A stretch of DNA of 64,000 bases, taken from contig JAUICK010000013.1 in NCBI GenBank assembly GCA_030427865.1, forward strand, positions 32,422 to 96,421. Reading direction: 5' to 3'. Of the stretch, positions 26,958 to 36,374 are shown piece by piece. The notes under the pieces are model-generated. The model made no database searches, had not been told where the DNA came from, and saw only the letters and a program-made list of their open reading frames with translations. Both the position numbers and the translations under genes were made by a program. Positions within the stretch are counted from its first letter, which is position 1. Every line of letters begins with the position of its first letter. This DNA is from Bacteroidia bacterium (GTDB lineage Bacteria > Bacteroidota > Bacteroidia > Flavobacteriales > Flavobacteriaceae).

Positions 26958-27968
26958 TTATTCTCCATATTTCTGCATAAATTCTTCCAATTCTTCTACC
27001 ATATTTATACTACCACAAATAAATGGTACTCTTTGGTGCAATTCGGTAGGGACAACATCTAAAGTTCTTGTGTAACCATCAGAAGATTTTCCATTAGCTT
27101 GTTCAGCAATAAATGCCATAGGATTACATTCGTATAATAAACGTAGTTTTCCGTTCGGATTTCTAGATCCTTTAGGGTACATATAAATACCACCTTTAAT
27201 CATGTTTCTATGAAAATCGGAAACTAAAGAACCAATATATCTGCTTGTGTAAGGTCTTACTCCTTCTTCCTCCTGGCAATATTTAATGTATTTTTTTACA
27301 CCTAAAGGAAAATCTTGATAATTACCTTCATTAACAGAATAAATGGTTCCGTCTTCTGGGAATTGCATGTTTGGGTGTGATAAATAAAAAGAACCAATTG
27401 CAGGATTTAATGTAAACCCGTTAACACCATCTCCAGTAGTATAAACTAACATGGTAGAAGTTCCGTAAACTACATAGCCAGCAGCAACTTGCTCACTTCC
27501 TTTTTGTAAAAAATCTTTTAACTGTACAGGTGTTCCAACTGGGGTAACTCTTCTGTAAATAGAAAAAATAGTTCCAACAGAAACATTAACATCAATATTA
27601 GAAGAGCCATCTAATGGGTCTATTAAAACCACATATTTATTTTGATGATTTTCATCAATACTATTAATTGTTATAAAACTATCTTCTTCTTCACTTGCAA
27701 TTCCACAAACAATATTTCTTCTTGTTAAGGTCTGTATAAATTTGTCATTTGCATATACATCTAATTTTTGTTGATCTTCACCTTGAATATTTGTGTCTCC
27801 AAAAGCTCCAATAATATCTACTAAACCAGCCTTGTTTACTTCATGATTTACCACTTTTGCAGCTAAACGTATAGAGTTTAAAAGACTCGAGAGCTCTCCA
27901 GAACTGTATTTAAAAGCATGTTGGTTTTCAATGATAAATTCGCCTAAGGTTTGTTTTTTTAATGTCAT
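26958..27968 (-). CDS. fbp: Fructose-1,6-bisphosphatase, class I
   Basis: A 336-residue gluconeogenic phosphatase. Class I hallmarks: [20 protein letters not shown] near the N-terminus, the acidic metal cluster in [10 protein letters not shown] and [16 protein letters not shown] (the WE/DPLDG.. motif), and the substrate-binding stretch [20 protein letters not shown] with [20 protein letters not shown] near the C-terminus. Length is standard. Single minus-strand gene. Confidence 0.96.
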   Translation of the reverse strand: MTLKKQTLGEFIIENQHAFKYSSGELSSLLNSIRLAAKVVNHEVNKAGLVDIIGAFGDTNIQGEDQQKLDVYANDKFIQTLTRRNIVCGIASEEEDSFITINSIDENHQNKYVVLIDPLDGSSNIDVNVSVGTIFSIYRRVTPVGTPVQLKDFLQKGSEQVAAGYVVYGTSTMLVYTTGDGVNGFTLNPAIGSFYLSHPNMQFPEDGTIYSVNEGNYQDFPLGVKKYIKYCQEEEGVRPYTSRYIGSLVSDFHRNMIKGGIYMYPKGSRNPNGKLRLLYECNPMAFIAEQANGKSSDGYTRTLDVVPTELHQRVPFICGSINMVEELEEFMQKYGE

Positions 27969-28158
27969 ATTTGCCTGATGTTGATTGTTTTACAAATATC
28001 TAATTTTTTTAACTATCTACTGTCCTTTTGTGTCTGTTTTTTGGCAAATAATAACTCGTTTTTTAGAATTTTTAAACAAATCGAAAATACCTGTTCAAAA
28101 TATTTAAATATTTTTGGTCGATACCAAAAAAACTATCTTTGACCAAAATTTAAAACAA

Positions 28159-28638
28159 ATGGATTTTTCAATACGATTAGGAGAGCAAAAAGACATGCAA
28201 TCTGTATTCAATTTAATTACAGAGTTGGCCATTTTTGAAAAAGAACCCAATGCAGTAGAAATTACTGTAGATGATTTGATTAATGATGGTTTTTCTGAAA
28301 ATCCAAAATTTAAAGTCTTTGTAGCAGAACAAGACAATGTAATTATTGGTATAGCATTATTTTACGAACGCTTTTCTACCTGGAAAGGAAGAACCATTCA
28401 TTTAGAAGATTTAATTGTTACTAAAGAAAAACAAAAAATTGGAGCTGGAAAAGCATTATATACTGCTGTTCTTAAATACGCTCATGATAATAATTATAAT
28501 AGAGTTGCTTGGGAAGTTATTGATTGGAATACCAATGCAATTAACTTTTATAAAAGTACAGGTGCAACCTATTTAAACAATTGGTCTGTGGTACAAATGA
28601 ACAAAGAAAATTTAGCAAAATTTATTCAAAATAGTTAA
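28159..28638 (+). CDS. GNAT-family N-acetyltransferase
   Basis: A 159-residue acetyltransferase. The frame opens at 28114, but the start at ATG 28159 (MDFSIRLGEQKDMQSVFNLI) gives the usual N-terminal strand and helix. Motif A, the acetyl-CoA pyrophosphate loop, is VTKEKQKIGAGKALYTAV (Q/RxxGxG/A), preceded by strand IHLEDLIV and followed by YNRVAWEVIDWNTNAINFYKSTGA, the motif-B signature of diamine (SAT-like) acetyltransferases. The acceptor substrate is unknown; polyamines or an amino-acid derivative are possible. Confidence 0.88.
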   Translation: MDFSIRLGEQKDMQSVFNLITELAIFEKEPNAVEITVDDLINDGFSENPKFKVFVAEQDNVIIGIALFYERFSTWKGRTIHLEDLIVTKEKQKIGAGKALYTAVLKYAHDNNYNRVAWEVIDWNTNAINFYKSTGATYLNNWSVVQMNKENLAKFIQNS

Positions 28639-28688
28639 AAATTATAACCTTTAGCGCAGTCTAAAGATATTAGGTTAAATTATAAAAA

Positions 28689-29945
28689 ATGAAAATTTTT
28701 AAATTTGGAGGAGCATCTGTAAAAGATGCTGAAAGCGTAAAAAATGTAACTCAAATTTTACAAAGCGAAGGCTCAGAAAATACGGTTGTAGTAATTTCTG
28801 CAATGGGCAAAATTACCAATGCTTTTGAAGAAGTAATAGATGCTTATTACAATAAAACTGATGAATTGTCAGATAAATTAGGTGTTGTAGAAGATTTTCA
28901 TAAAAACCTAATGAATGATTTGTTCGATAAAAACGATGAAATTTATCGTGAAATCGAAATCCTTTTAGGAGAACTTAGTTGGTTTTTGGCAAGAAATACC
29001 TCTAAAAGATATAATTATGTGTACGACCAAATTATTTGTTTTGGAGAGCTTTTATCCACAAAAATAGTAAGCGCATATTTAGCAAAAATAGGAGTAGAAA
29101 ATAACTGGTTTGATGTACGTAATTATATAAAAACAGATAGCAATTACAGAGACGCAAAAGTAGATTGGGAACTTACTCAAGAGTTAATTTCAGAAAAAGT
29201 AGATACATCTAAATTAAATATAACGCAAGGTTTTATTGCTGCTAACGATACAGAAAATACCACAACTTTGGGTAGAGAAGGCTCTGATTATACTGCCGGA
29301 ATTTTTGCCTATTGCTTGGAAGCAGAAAGCGTTACCATTTGGAAAGATGTTCCTGGAGTTTTAAATGCAGATCCAAGAGTGTTTACAGACACTACTTTGT
29401 TAGAGCAAATTTCTTACGAAGAAGCTATAGAAATGGCATTTTATGGTGCTTCTGTAATTCATCCAAAAACATTACAACCATTAGAAAGAAAAGAAATTCC
29501 GTTGTTGGTACGTTCTTTTATAAACCCAAAAGAAACTGGGACCAAGGTAACAAAAGGAGCAAGATTAGTACCTTATATTCCTTGTTTTATTGTTAAAAAA
29601 AATCAGATTTTAGTATCTATCTCTGCCCTCGATTTTTCTTTTATGGTAGAAAATAACATCAGTTATATCTTTCAAAAATTACACGATTATCAATTAAAAG
29701 TAAATTTAATTCAGAATTCAGCGATAAGTTTTTCGGTTTGTATCGATAATAAATTCAATAAATTCGATGCTTTTCATGACGAGTTAAAAACACAATTTAA
29801 AATTGATGTTCAGAAAGAAGTAGATTTGTATACGGTTCGTCATTTTGACGAAAAAGCTATTAAAGAGATAGAAGAAAAAGGAGACTCGCTCTTAACACAG
29901 GTAAATAAAGAAACTTCTCAAATTGTTGTCAGTCCAAATAAATAG
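28689..29945 (+). CDS. lysC: Aspartate kinase (monofunctional)
   Basis: A 418-residue kinase catalysing the first step of the Asp-derived amino-acid pathway. The N-terminal KFGGASVKDAESVKNV is the signature, with TTLGREGSDYTAGIFAYCL, the phosphate-binding TIWKDVPGVLNADPRV and the HPKTLQPLERKEIPLLVRSF segment. The C-terminus has only one evident ACT-type region (ILVSISALDFSFMVEN...), and there is no homoserine dehydrogenase fusion. It is followed at 51 bases by the acyltransferase gene. Confidence 0.93.
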   Translation: MKIFKFGGASVKDAESVKNVTQILQSEGSENTVVVISAMGKITNAFEEVIDAYYNKTDELSDKLGVVEDFHKNLMNDLFDKNDEIYREIEILLGELSWFLARNTSKRYNYVYDQIICFGELLSTKIVSAYLAKIGVENNWFDVRNYIKTDSNYRDAKVDWELTQELISEKVDTSKLNITQGFIAANDTENTTTLGREGSDYTAGIFAYCLEAESVTIWKDVPGVLNADPRVFTDTTLLEQISYEEAIEMAFYGASVIHPKTLQPLERKEIPLLVRSFINPKETGTKVTKGARLVPYIPCFIVKKNQILVSISALDFSFMVENNISYIFQKLHDYQLKVNLIQNSAISFSVCIDNKFNKFDAFHDELKTQFKIDVQKEVDLYTVRHFDEKAIKEIEEKGDSLLTQVNKETSQIVVSPNK

Positions 29946-29966
29946 CTAAGAATTTTATTTTTTTTG

Positions 29967-29974
29967 TATGTTTG
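29967..29974 (+). promoter_or_regulatory. -7 element of the OlsF-like gene
   Basis: TATGTTTG matches TAnnTTTG and lies 22 bases upstream of the ATG; no clear TTG at the -33 spacing. Confidence 0.4.
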
Positions 29975-29996
29975 CAATTCGCTCTAATCATAATTT

Positions 29997-31805
29997 ATGG
30001 CATTAGTAACATCCAAAGAAATATCGCAAGTACTTGGTCTGCAAAAACTTGGTTTTTTAGGCACTTTTATTGGTTGGTTGCTAATTAGAGTTTTGCGTAT
30101 TTCTGCACTAAATAGAGTGTATAACAAAAATAAAAATAAATCTGATTTAGATTTTTTAAATGGCGTTTTAGACGATTGTGAAATTAAATTTGAAATTCCT
30201 GATGAAGATTTAAAAAGAATTCCAAAAGAAGGTCCTTTTATTACAATTTCTAATCATCCTTTAGGTGGAGTAGACGGAATTTTATTACTAAAGCTATTAT
30301 TAGAAAAAAGAACAGACTATAAAATTATTGCCAATTTTTTATTGCACAGAATAGAGCCATTAAAACCTTATGTAATGCCTGTTAATCCTTTTGAAAATAG
30401 AAAGGATGCAAAATCGAGTGTGGCAGGAATTAAAAGTGCATTATTGCATTTAAAAGAAGGCAAACCTTTGGGTATTTTTCCAGCAGGAGAAGTATCTACC
30501 TATAAAGACGGAAAACTAAATGTAGATAAACCTTGGGAAGAAGGCGCAGTTCGTTTAATTAAAAAGGCAAATGTGCCAGTAATTCCAATTTATTTTCATG
30601 CTAAAAACAGTCGTCTTTTCTACTTTTTATCAAAAATTTCTGATACCTTAAGAACAGCAAAATTGCCTTCTGAAGTTGTTTCAAGAGGAGGAAGAATTAT
30701 AAGAGTAAGAATAGGGAAACCAATTTCAGTTAAAGACCAAAATGAATACAAAGAGATACCTGCTTTTTATGAGTTTATCAGAAAGAAAACTTATATGTTG
30801 GCTAATCCTTTTGAGAAAGCACAAAAATTAATTTCTACTCAAAACATTAAAATAAAAAAACCTGCTAAAAAAATTACGGCGCAAAGAAATACAGAACTAT
30901 TTATTAAAGAAGTAGAAGCTTTACGAGTAGCAGATGGTAGATTGTTAGAGAGTAAGAATTATGAAGTGTTTTTTGCCAATGCTAAACAGATTCCTAATTT
31001 ATTGCACGAAATAGGTAGGCTTAGAGAAATTACGTTTAGAGATGTTGGCGAAGGCACAAACAAAGCTATAGATTTAGATAAATACGATAAGTATTATTAC
31101 CATATGTTTTTGTGGGATAGAGAAGCAAATTGTTTGGCAGGAGCATACAGAATGGGACTTGGAAAAGAGATTTATAAAAAATATGGTATAAACGGATTTT
31201 ATGTACAAACATTGTTTCGAATAGAACCAGAATTGCATCAAATGATGGAAAACACCATAGAAATGGGTAGAGCTTTCATTATTGGTGAATATCAACAAAA
31301 ACCAATGCCCTTATTTTTATTGTGGAAAGGAATTGTACATGTAACCTTGCGTTATCCAGAACACAAATATTTAATGGGTGGTGTATCTATTAGCAATCAG
31401 TTTTCTGACTTTTCAAAATCGTTAATGATTGAGTTTATGAAATCTCATTATTACGACCCATATATTGCACAATACATTTATCCGAAGAAAGAATACAAGG
31501 TAAAATTAAAAGATGACGACAAAGATTTTGTGTTTGATGCAACCAAAGCAGATATGCAAAAATTTGATAAAGTTATTGATGAAATTGAACCTGGAGCGTT
31601 AAGAATTCCGGTTTTAATTAAGAAGTATGTGAAACAAAATGCACGTTTGGTAGCGTTTAATGTAGATCCAAAATTTAACAATGCTGTAGACGGACTAATG
31701 TATATTAAAGTAGCAGACATACCAGATAGTACAGTAAAACCTGTGATGGAAGAATTTCAAGCTGAGTTAGAGCGTAAAGCTACTGAGTTACAAAATAACA
31801 AGTAA
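29997..31805 (+). CDS. Bifunctional acyltransferase, OlsF-like ornithine/glycine lipid synthase
   Basis: A 602-residue two-domain protein. N-terminal half (~residues 70-265): a PlsC-type O-acyltransferase with NHPLGGVDG (His and Asp five apart), GIFPAGEVSTYKDGKLN (the FPEG-like block) and VPVIPIYFHAKNS. C-terminal half (~310-590): a GNAT-like N-acyltransferase of the OlsB/hemolysin-acetyltransferase type (LREITFRDVGEGTNKAIDLD, CLAGAYRMGLG, EMGRAFI). This order matches OlsF, described for Serratia and Flavobacterium, where the C-terminal domain first acylates ornithine or glycine and the N-terminal domain adds the second acyl chain. The amino-acid substrate is inferred. Membrane-associated. 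Confidence 0.85.
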   Translation: MALVTSKEISQVLGLQKLGFLGTFIGWLLIRVLRISALNRVYNKNKNKSDLDFLNGVLDDCEIKFEIPDEDLKRIPKEGPFITISNHPLGGVDGILLLKLLLEKRTDYKIIANFLLHRIEPLKPYVMPVNPFENRKDAKSSVAGIKSALLHLKEGKPLGIFPAGEVSTYKDGKLNVDKPWEEGAVRLIKKANVPVIPIYFHAKNSRLFYFLSKISDTLRTAKLPSEVVSRGGRIIRVRIGKPISVKDQNEYKEIPAFYEFIRKKTYMLANPFEKAQKLISTQNIKIKKPAKKITAQRNTELFIKEVEALRVADGRLLESKNYEVFFANAKQIPNLLHEIGRLREITFRDVGEGTNKAIDLDKYDKYYYHMFLWDREANCLAGAYRMGLGKEIYKKYGINGFYVQTLFRIEPELHQMMENTIEMGRAFIIGEYQQKPMPLFLLWKGIVHVTLRYPEHKYLMGGVSISNQFSDFSKSLMIEFMKSHYYDPYIAQYIYPKKEYKVKLKDDDKDFVFDATKADMQKFDKVIDEIEPGALRIPVLIKKYVKQNARLVAFNVDPKFNNAVDGLMYIKVADIPDSTVKPVMEEFQAELERKATELQNNK

Positions 31806-31808
31806 TTT

Positions 31809-31846
31809 ATTGGCGTTAGCCGCCACAAGTTCGAGGCATTAGTATT
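31809..31846. repeat. Fragment of a class II palindromic unit (possible orphan cassette end)
   Basis: GGCGTTAGCCGCCACAAGTTCGAGGCA nearly repeats the right end of the class II unit at 56579-56604 (one base differs). It is the only copy seen outside the 44-64 kb array and abuts a minus-strand lipoprotein gene, as cassettes do. Confidence 0.75.
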
Positions 31847-31853
31847 TTTATTT

Positions 31854-32312
31854 TCAATCAAAGAAATGAACATACAAATAAGTCATTTCAGTTTCTTTAT
31901 TAGTCCACAAATAATATTCACTAAAAGTATGGTCTAAAAAATCATTCTTGTAATAAATTCGGTCAACATTTTTATTGGGTAAATCAAACCAACTTGGTGA
32001 GCTCGCGTCTTTTTCCAATTCCTCAATTATAATTCTAAATTTCACATTATTATTTTCGGTAATATTCAGAGGTTTGTCGTGTTCAATAATTTTTTCCAAA
32101 ACATTTGAGTCGTATGTGAACGACATATAATGAACTTCAAAATCAAAATATCCTCGGTTTTTAACTTTAATTTCTTTTATAGATTCAGGTGGTTCAAATC
32201 CAAAGTTGTCCTCAAAAGAAGGTTCGAGTTTTTCTCTCTTTTGTGATTCGTACGCACAATTATAACTCATTAAGAGTATAATCAAAGTCAAAAATTTCAG
32301 ATATTTTACCAA
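31854..32312 (-). CDS. Small lipoprotein of unknown function (possible orphan cassette gene)
   Basis: A 152-residue protein with a lipoprotein-like signal (YLKFLTLIILLMSYNCAYES; cysteine at ~19). The mature part is short, acidic and beta-rich (IKEIKVKNRGYFDFEVHYMS, EMTYLYVHFFD). No domain is recognised. It is the only minus-strand gene between two runs of plus-strand core genes, and its left flank is a class II repeat fragment identical in kind to those in the cassette array, while TACCAACG on the right resembles an eroded cassette end. I infer it arrived as a cassette. Confidence 0.7.
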   Translation of the reverse strand: MVKYLKFLTLIILLMSYNCAYESQKREKLEPSFEDNFGFEPPESIKEIKVKNRGYFDFEVHYMSFTYDSNVLEKIIEHDKPLNITENNNVKFRIIIEELEKDASSPSWFDLPNKNVDRIYYKNDFLDHTFSEYYLWTNKETEMTYLYVHFFD

Positions 32313-32458
32313 CGTTTTAATGTTTTATAAACGTAGTTAGAGAAGTTATCAGAAAATAAACTCAGAAACAAATTAAATTATTATCAGAACCTGCCAAAAC
32401 TTCAGTCTTTTTAATTTGGTATAGTTTTCGCTTTTAGAGAGTTATAAATTATACTTAA

Positions 32459-32815
32459 ATGAAAACATTTTTAAAAATCTTACTTACGGCTTTAGCAGTA
32501 ATTATTTTAGCCAATATTTTATCCGGAATTTCAGTAGCAGGTTATATTTCTGCTATTATTGTTGCAGTTGTAATATCGCTGTTAAATATGTTTGTACGTC
32601 CAATCTTAATCTTTTTTACCTTACCAGCAACCATAGTAACTTTAGGGTTATTCTTATTTGTAATTAATGCTTGTATTATTTTGTTGGCAGATAAATTGGT
32701 AGATGGTTTTGCGGTTTCTAATTTTTGGTGGGCATTGCTATTCAGTATATTACTGTCCATTTTTAGGTCGGCATTATTTTCTTTACTAAAAGATGATAAG
32801 AAATCGTTAAAATAA
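32459..32815 (+). CDS. Phage-holin-family (superfamily IV) small membrane protein
   Basis: A 118-residue integral membrane protein with four hydrophobic segments (LLTALAVIILANILSGI, AIIVAVVISLLNMFV, ATIVTLGLFLFVINACIILLA, WALLFSILLSIFRSALFSLL) and a short charged tail. Length, RPILIFFTLPATIVTLGLF and the four-helix pattern match the mycobacterial-type 'phage holin family IV', a widespread chromosomal family whose role is not lysis as far as known. It precedes tig in the same direction but tig has its own promoter. Confidence 0.85.
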   Translation: MKTFLKILLTALAVIILANILSGISVAGYISAIIVAVVISLLNMFVRPILIFFTLPATIVTLGLFLFVINACIILLADKLVDGFAVSNFWWALLFSILLSIFRSALFSLLKDDKKSLK

Positions 32816-32838
32816 CTGAAATAGAAGTATTTAAACAT

Positions 32839-32868
32839 TTGTGCAATCAATTAAAAAGCTTAATTTTG
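32839..32868 (+). promoter_or_regulatory. Promoter of tig
   Basis: TTG (32839-32841), 19 bases, TAATTTTG (32861-32868): exact Bacteroidota promoter 25 bases upstream of the trigger-factor start. Confidence 0.75.
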
Positions 32869-32893
32869 CACTCGATTTTTTAAAGAATAAGAA

Positions 32894-34216
32894 ATGAATA
32901 TTACAAAAGAAAACATAGATGCGTTAAACGCAGTTGTAAAAGTTGATATTGTTGCAGATGACTATCAAGAAAAAGTAACAAAAGTATTAACAGATTATCG
33001 TAAAAAAGCAGACATTCCTGGTTTTAGAAAAGGACACGTACCAATGGGAATGGTAAAAAAACAATATGGTAAATCTGTAATGATAGATGAGGTAAACAAG
33101 CTTTTACAAGATTCTTTAAATAAATTTATCACAGAAGAAAAATTAGATATTTTAGGAAACCCTATTCCAAGAGTTCAAGATGAATTCAATTGGGATGCAG
33201 AAACATTTTCTTTTGAATTCGAATTGGGTTTAGTACCAGAATTTGAAGTTGATTTAAACGCAAAAAACAAAGTAAAACAATACAATATTGTTGCTACTGA
33301 TGAGTTGATTGAAGAAGAAGTAAAGAATTTACAAACGCGTTATGGTAAAATGTCTTCTTTAGACGAAGCAACTGAGCACGCTAATGTTACTGGTACTTTT
33401 GTAAACGAGGAGAATAACATCAATAAAAAATCTACCTTCTTAGTAAACGACTTAAAAGGAAAGAAAAACGAGAAAAAAGTAATTGGTGCTAAAGTGGGTG
33501 ATGTAATTGAGTTGGATACTAAGAAATTATTCGAAGACGACCATAAATTACAACATATTTTAGGGGTTTCTCACGATGTAATTCACGATTTAGACATTAC
33601 AGTTACTTTAACAGTAGAAGAAATTACAAAAACTGAATTAGCTGATTTAGACAAAGAATTATTTGATAAATTATTTCCTGATGGAAGCGTTTCTACAGTA
33701 ACTGAATTAAGAGAAAAAATTAAAGAAGATGCAGAAAAGCAATTCCAACAACAAGCAGATCAACAATTATTAAACGCAATTACAGAGCATCTAATAGAAA
33801 ACACAAAGTTCGATTTACCAGCTGAGTTTTTACAAAAATGGTTGGCAACTGCAGGAGAAAAAGAATTAACTGCAGATGAAGCTGCAGCCGAGTACGAAAA
33901 ATCAGAAAAAGGATTACGTTACCAATTAATCGAAGGTAAGATTATGAAAGATAACGATATCAAATTAGAGTATCAAGAATTGGTAGATTACGCAAAAGGA
34001 TTCATCAGAACGCAAATGGCTCAATTTGGTAATATGAATCCAGAAGAAAAAGAGTTAGATGATATTGCTGGTAGAATCTTACAAAACCAAGAAGAAGCTC
34101 AAAAATTGCAAGCGCAACTAATCAGTCAAAAATTATTGACTTTCTTTAAAGAGAACATGAAATTTAAAACGAAAGAAGTTTCTTACGAAGATTTCATTAA
34201 AGAAGTTTACAAATAA
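32894..34216 (+). CDS. tig: Trigger factor-like chaperone
   Basis: A 440-residue ribosome-associated chaperone. The N-terminal ribosome-binding domain contains IPGFRKGHVPMGMVKKQYGK (the GFRxGxxP signature). A shortened central region replaces most of the PPIase domain: residues ~150-250 hold KKSTFLVNDLKGKKNEKKVIG and HKLQHILGVSHDV rather than a full FKBP fold. The C-terminal region is a long helical arm rich in E, K and Q. Such PPIase-eroded trigger factors are usual in Bacteroidota. It is the first of tig-clpP-clpX; each has its own spacing, and a terminator follows tig. Confidence 0.93.
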   Translation: MNITKENIDALNAVVKVDIVADDYQEKVTKVLTDYRKKADIPGFRKGHVPMGMVKKQYGKSVMIDEVNKLLQDSLNKFITEEKLDILGNPIPRVQDEFNWDAETFSFEFELGLVPEFEVDLNAKNKVKQYNIVATDELIEEEVKNLQTRYGKMSSLDEATEHANVTGTFVNEENNINKKSTFLVNDLKGKKNEKKVIGAKVGDVIELDTKKLFEDDHKLQHILGVSHDVIHDLDITVTLTVEEITKTELADLDKELFDKLFPDGSVSTVTELREKIKEDAEKQFQQQADQQLLNAITEHLIENTKFDLPAEFLQKWLATAGEKELTADEAAAEYEKSEKGLRYQLIEGKIMKDNDIKLEYQELVDYAKGFIRTQMAQFGNMNPEEKELDDIAGRILQNQEEAQKLQAQLISQKLLTFFKENMKFKTKEVSYEDFIKEVYK

Positions 34217-34254
34217 CAGTCACAGACGTTTTACTATTGTTCTAAAAGTGATAA

Positions 34255-34281
34255 TGTCATTTCGAACAAAGTGAGAAATCT
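34255..34281. repeat. Short palindromic repeat of the ATTTCGAA...AGTGAGAAAT type
   Basis: TGTCATTTCGAACAAAGTGAGAAATCT is a copy of a short dispersed repeat I know from many Bacteroidota genomes (ATTTC...GAGAAAT). A single copy is in the window, between tig and its terminator. Confidence 0.5.
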
Positions 34282-34283
34282 TA

Positions 34284-34314
34284 AAAACCTGAATTGTAAA
34301 ATTCAGGTTTTTTT
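34284..34314 (+). terminator. Terminator of tig
   Basis: AAAACCTGAATT-GTAA-AATTCAGGTTTTTTT: 12-bp stem, 4-base loop and T-run, ~70 bases after the tig stop. Confidence 0.85.
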
Positions 34315-34389
34315 AGCGACAAACACTAACAAAATAGTAAGAAATAGTTCTTATCTTTACAATATTAAACACAAAAAAGAATCACAGAA

Positions 34390-35049
34390 ATGGATTACGG
34401 AAAAGAGTTCGAAAAATACGCAACAAAACATCACGGAATAAATAGCACCTATTATAACAAAATAACAAGTAGTTTAACACCATATATTATGGAAGAGCGT
34501 CAGATGAACATCACACAAATGGATGTTTTCTCACGTTTAATGATGGATAGAATTATCTTTTTAGGAACAGGAATTAACGACCAAGTAGCAAATATAATAC
34601 AAGCGCAATTGTTGTTTTTAGAAAGTGTAGATGCGAATAAAGACATTTCAATTTATATCAATTCTCCAGGAGGAGGCGTGTATGCAGGTTTAGGTATTTA
34701 CGATACTATGCAGTTTATAAAACCAGATGTAGCCACAATTTGTACAGGTATGGCAGCTTCTATGGGAGCCGTTTTAATGTGTGCAGGAGAAAAAGGAAAA
34801 CGTTCTGCATTGCCACATTCTAGAATCATGATTCATCAACCTTTAGGTGGTGCTCAAGGTCAAGCTTCAGATATTGAGATTACTGCAAGAGAAATCTTAA
34901 AGTTAAAAGACGAATTGTATGCAATTATTGCAAATCACTCAGGTCAAACCATAGAAAAAGTACACAACGATTCTGATAGAGATTACTGGATGAAAGCAGA
35001 AGAGGCAAAAGCCTATGGAATGATTGATGAAGTTTTAGCCAGAAAGTAG
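34390..35049 (+). CDS. clpP: ATP-dependent Clp protease proteolytic subunit
   Basis: A 219-residue serine peptidase forming the ClpP barrel. The catalytic serine is in [16 protein letters not shown], histidine in [21 protein letters not shown], and the aspartate in the handle region near [39 protein letters not shown] forms the oxyanion-hole strand. An N-terminal extension of ~30 residues before [11 protein letters not shown] is probably a propeptide. It is directly upstream of clpX, its unfoldase partner. Confidence 0.97.
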   Translation: MDYGKEFEKYATKHHGINSTYYNKITSSLTPYIMEERQMNITQMDVFSRLMMDRIIFLGTGINDQVANIIQAQLLFLESVDANKDISIYINSPGGGVYAGLGIYDTMQFIKPDVATICTGMAASMGAVLMCAGEKGKRSALPHSRIMIHQPLGGAQGQASDIEITAREILKLKDELYAIIANHSGQTIEKVHNDSDRDYWMKAEEAKAYGMIDEVLARK

Positions 35050-35063
35050 TAGTTGTTAGTTGC

Positions 35064-35121
35064 TGGTTTTTGGTTGTTGGTTACTTTTTACCAATAACTA
35101 AAAACTACCAACCAAAAACCA
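35064..35121. repeat. Inverted repeat between clpP and clpX
   Basis: GGTTTTTGGTTG...CCAACCAAAAACC form a 12-bp stem around a ~30-base loop built of further TTGGTT/AACCAA words. It fills almost the whole clpP-clpX gap and ends just before the AAGGAA upstream of clpX; it may tune clpX expression from the shared transcript. Confidence 0.5.
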
Positions 35122-35127
35122 AGGAAA

Positions 35128-36366
35128 ATGTCGAAAGAAGAAAACTTAGAATGTTCGTTTTGCGGACGAAAAAAAGCGGAAACAGATTTGCTAATTGCAG
35201 GTATGGATGCACATATTTGTGATAAATGTATAGAGCAAGCACATGGTATTGTAGAAGAAGAAATTTCTGATGCAAAATCAAGCAGTTTGTCTAAAGATTT
35301 AACACTAAAAAAACCGCTCGAAATCAAAGAATTTTTAGACCAATACATTATTGGGCAAGATGAAACAAAACGTTCTATGTCTGTGGCTGTTTACAATCAT
35401 TACAAACGTTTATTACAAGATAAAAATGATGAAGACGATGTAGAAATAGAAAAATCTAACATTGTTTTGGTTGGAGAAACAGGAACAGGAAAAACCTTAG
35501 TTGCAAAAACAATTGCAAAAATGTTAAATGTTCCTTTTTCTATTGTAGATGCTACTGTTTTAACACAAGCAGGTTATGTAGGTGAAGATGTAGAAAGTAT
35601 TTTAAGTAGGCTATTACAAGCAGCAGATTATGATGTAGAAAAAGCAGAAAGAGGTATTGTTTTTATAGATGAAATCGATAAAATTGCCAGAAAAGGAGAC
35701 AATCCATCCATTACAAGAGACGTTTCAGGAGAAGGAGTTCAGCAAGCCTTGTTAAAATTATTAGAAGGTACAGTTGTAAATGTGGCACCAAAAGGAGGTA
35801 GAAAACATCCTGAGCAAAAATTTGTAGAAGTAAATACCAAAGAAATTCTATTTATTGCAGGTGGTGCTTTTTCTGGAATCGAAAGAATCATCAGTAAGCG
35901 TTTAAACATGCAAGCTGTAGGATTTAGTGCTTCTTTAGATGAAGATAAAGTAGATGAAGAAAACTTGTTGCAATACATTATCCCTTCAGATTTAAAAGCA
36001 TTTGGACTAATTCCAGAAATTATTGGACGTTTACCAGTGTTAAGCTATATGAATCCTTTAGATGCGAAAACCTTACGTGCTATTTTAACAGAGCCTAAAA
36101 ACTCTATTATTAAGCAATATGCAAAGTTATTTGTAATGGATGACGTTGCTTTTACTATAGAAGAAGAAGCGTTAAATTATATCGTAGAAAAAGCTGTAGA
36201 ATACAAGTTGGGTGCAAGAGGTTTACGCTCTTTATGCGAAGCTATTTTTACAGATGCCATGTTCGATTTACCAAGTTCTGATCAAAAAGAATTTAACGTA
36301 ACCAAAGAATATGCAGAATCTAAATTAACAAATACAACTTTAAAGAAATTAAGAGCAGCTTCTTAA
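35128..36366 (+). CDS. clpX: ATP-dependent Clp protease ATP-binding subunit ClpX
   Basis: A 412-residue AAA+ unfoldase. The N-terminal zinc-binding domain has CSFCGR and CDKCIEQAHG; then Walker A GETGTGKTLVAK (~residue 120), LTQAGYVGEDVESIL (pore loop GYVG), Walker B IVFIDEIDKIARKG, RDVSGEGVQQALLKLLEG and the sensor-2 GARGLRSLCE near the C-terminus. Complete length. It recognises and unfolds substrates for ClpP. Confidence 0.97.
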   Translation: MSKEENLECSFCGRKKAETDLLIAGMDAHICDKCIEQAHGIVEEEISDAKSSSLSKDLTLKKPLEIKEFLDQYIIGQDETKRSMSVAVYNHYKRLLQDKNDEDDVEIEKSNIVLVGETGTGKTLVAKTIAKMLNVPFSIVDATVLTQAGYVGEDVESILSRLLQAADYDVEKAERGIVFIDEIDKIARKGDNPSITRDVSGEGVQQALLKLLEGTVVNVAPKGGRKHPEQKFVEVNTKEILFIAGGAFSGIERIISKRLNMQAVGFSASLDEDKVDEENLLQYIIPSDLKAFGLIPEIIGRLPVLSYMNPLDAKTLRAILTEPKNSIIKQYAKLFVMDDVAFTIEEEALNYIVEKAVEYKLGARGLRSLCEAIFTDAMFDLPSSDQKEFNVTKEYAESKLTNTTLKKLRAAS

Positions 36367-36374
36367 TATTTTTT

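Noticed and set aside
29312..29596. Plus-strand ORF inside lysC
   Set aside because: Out-of-frame shadow with unusual Arg/Cys/Ser composition within a clear aspartate kinase.
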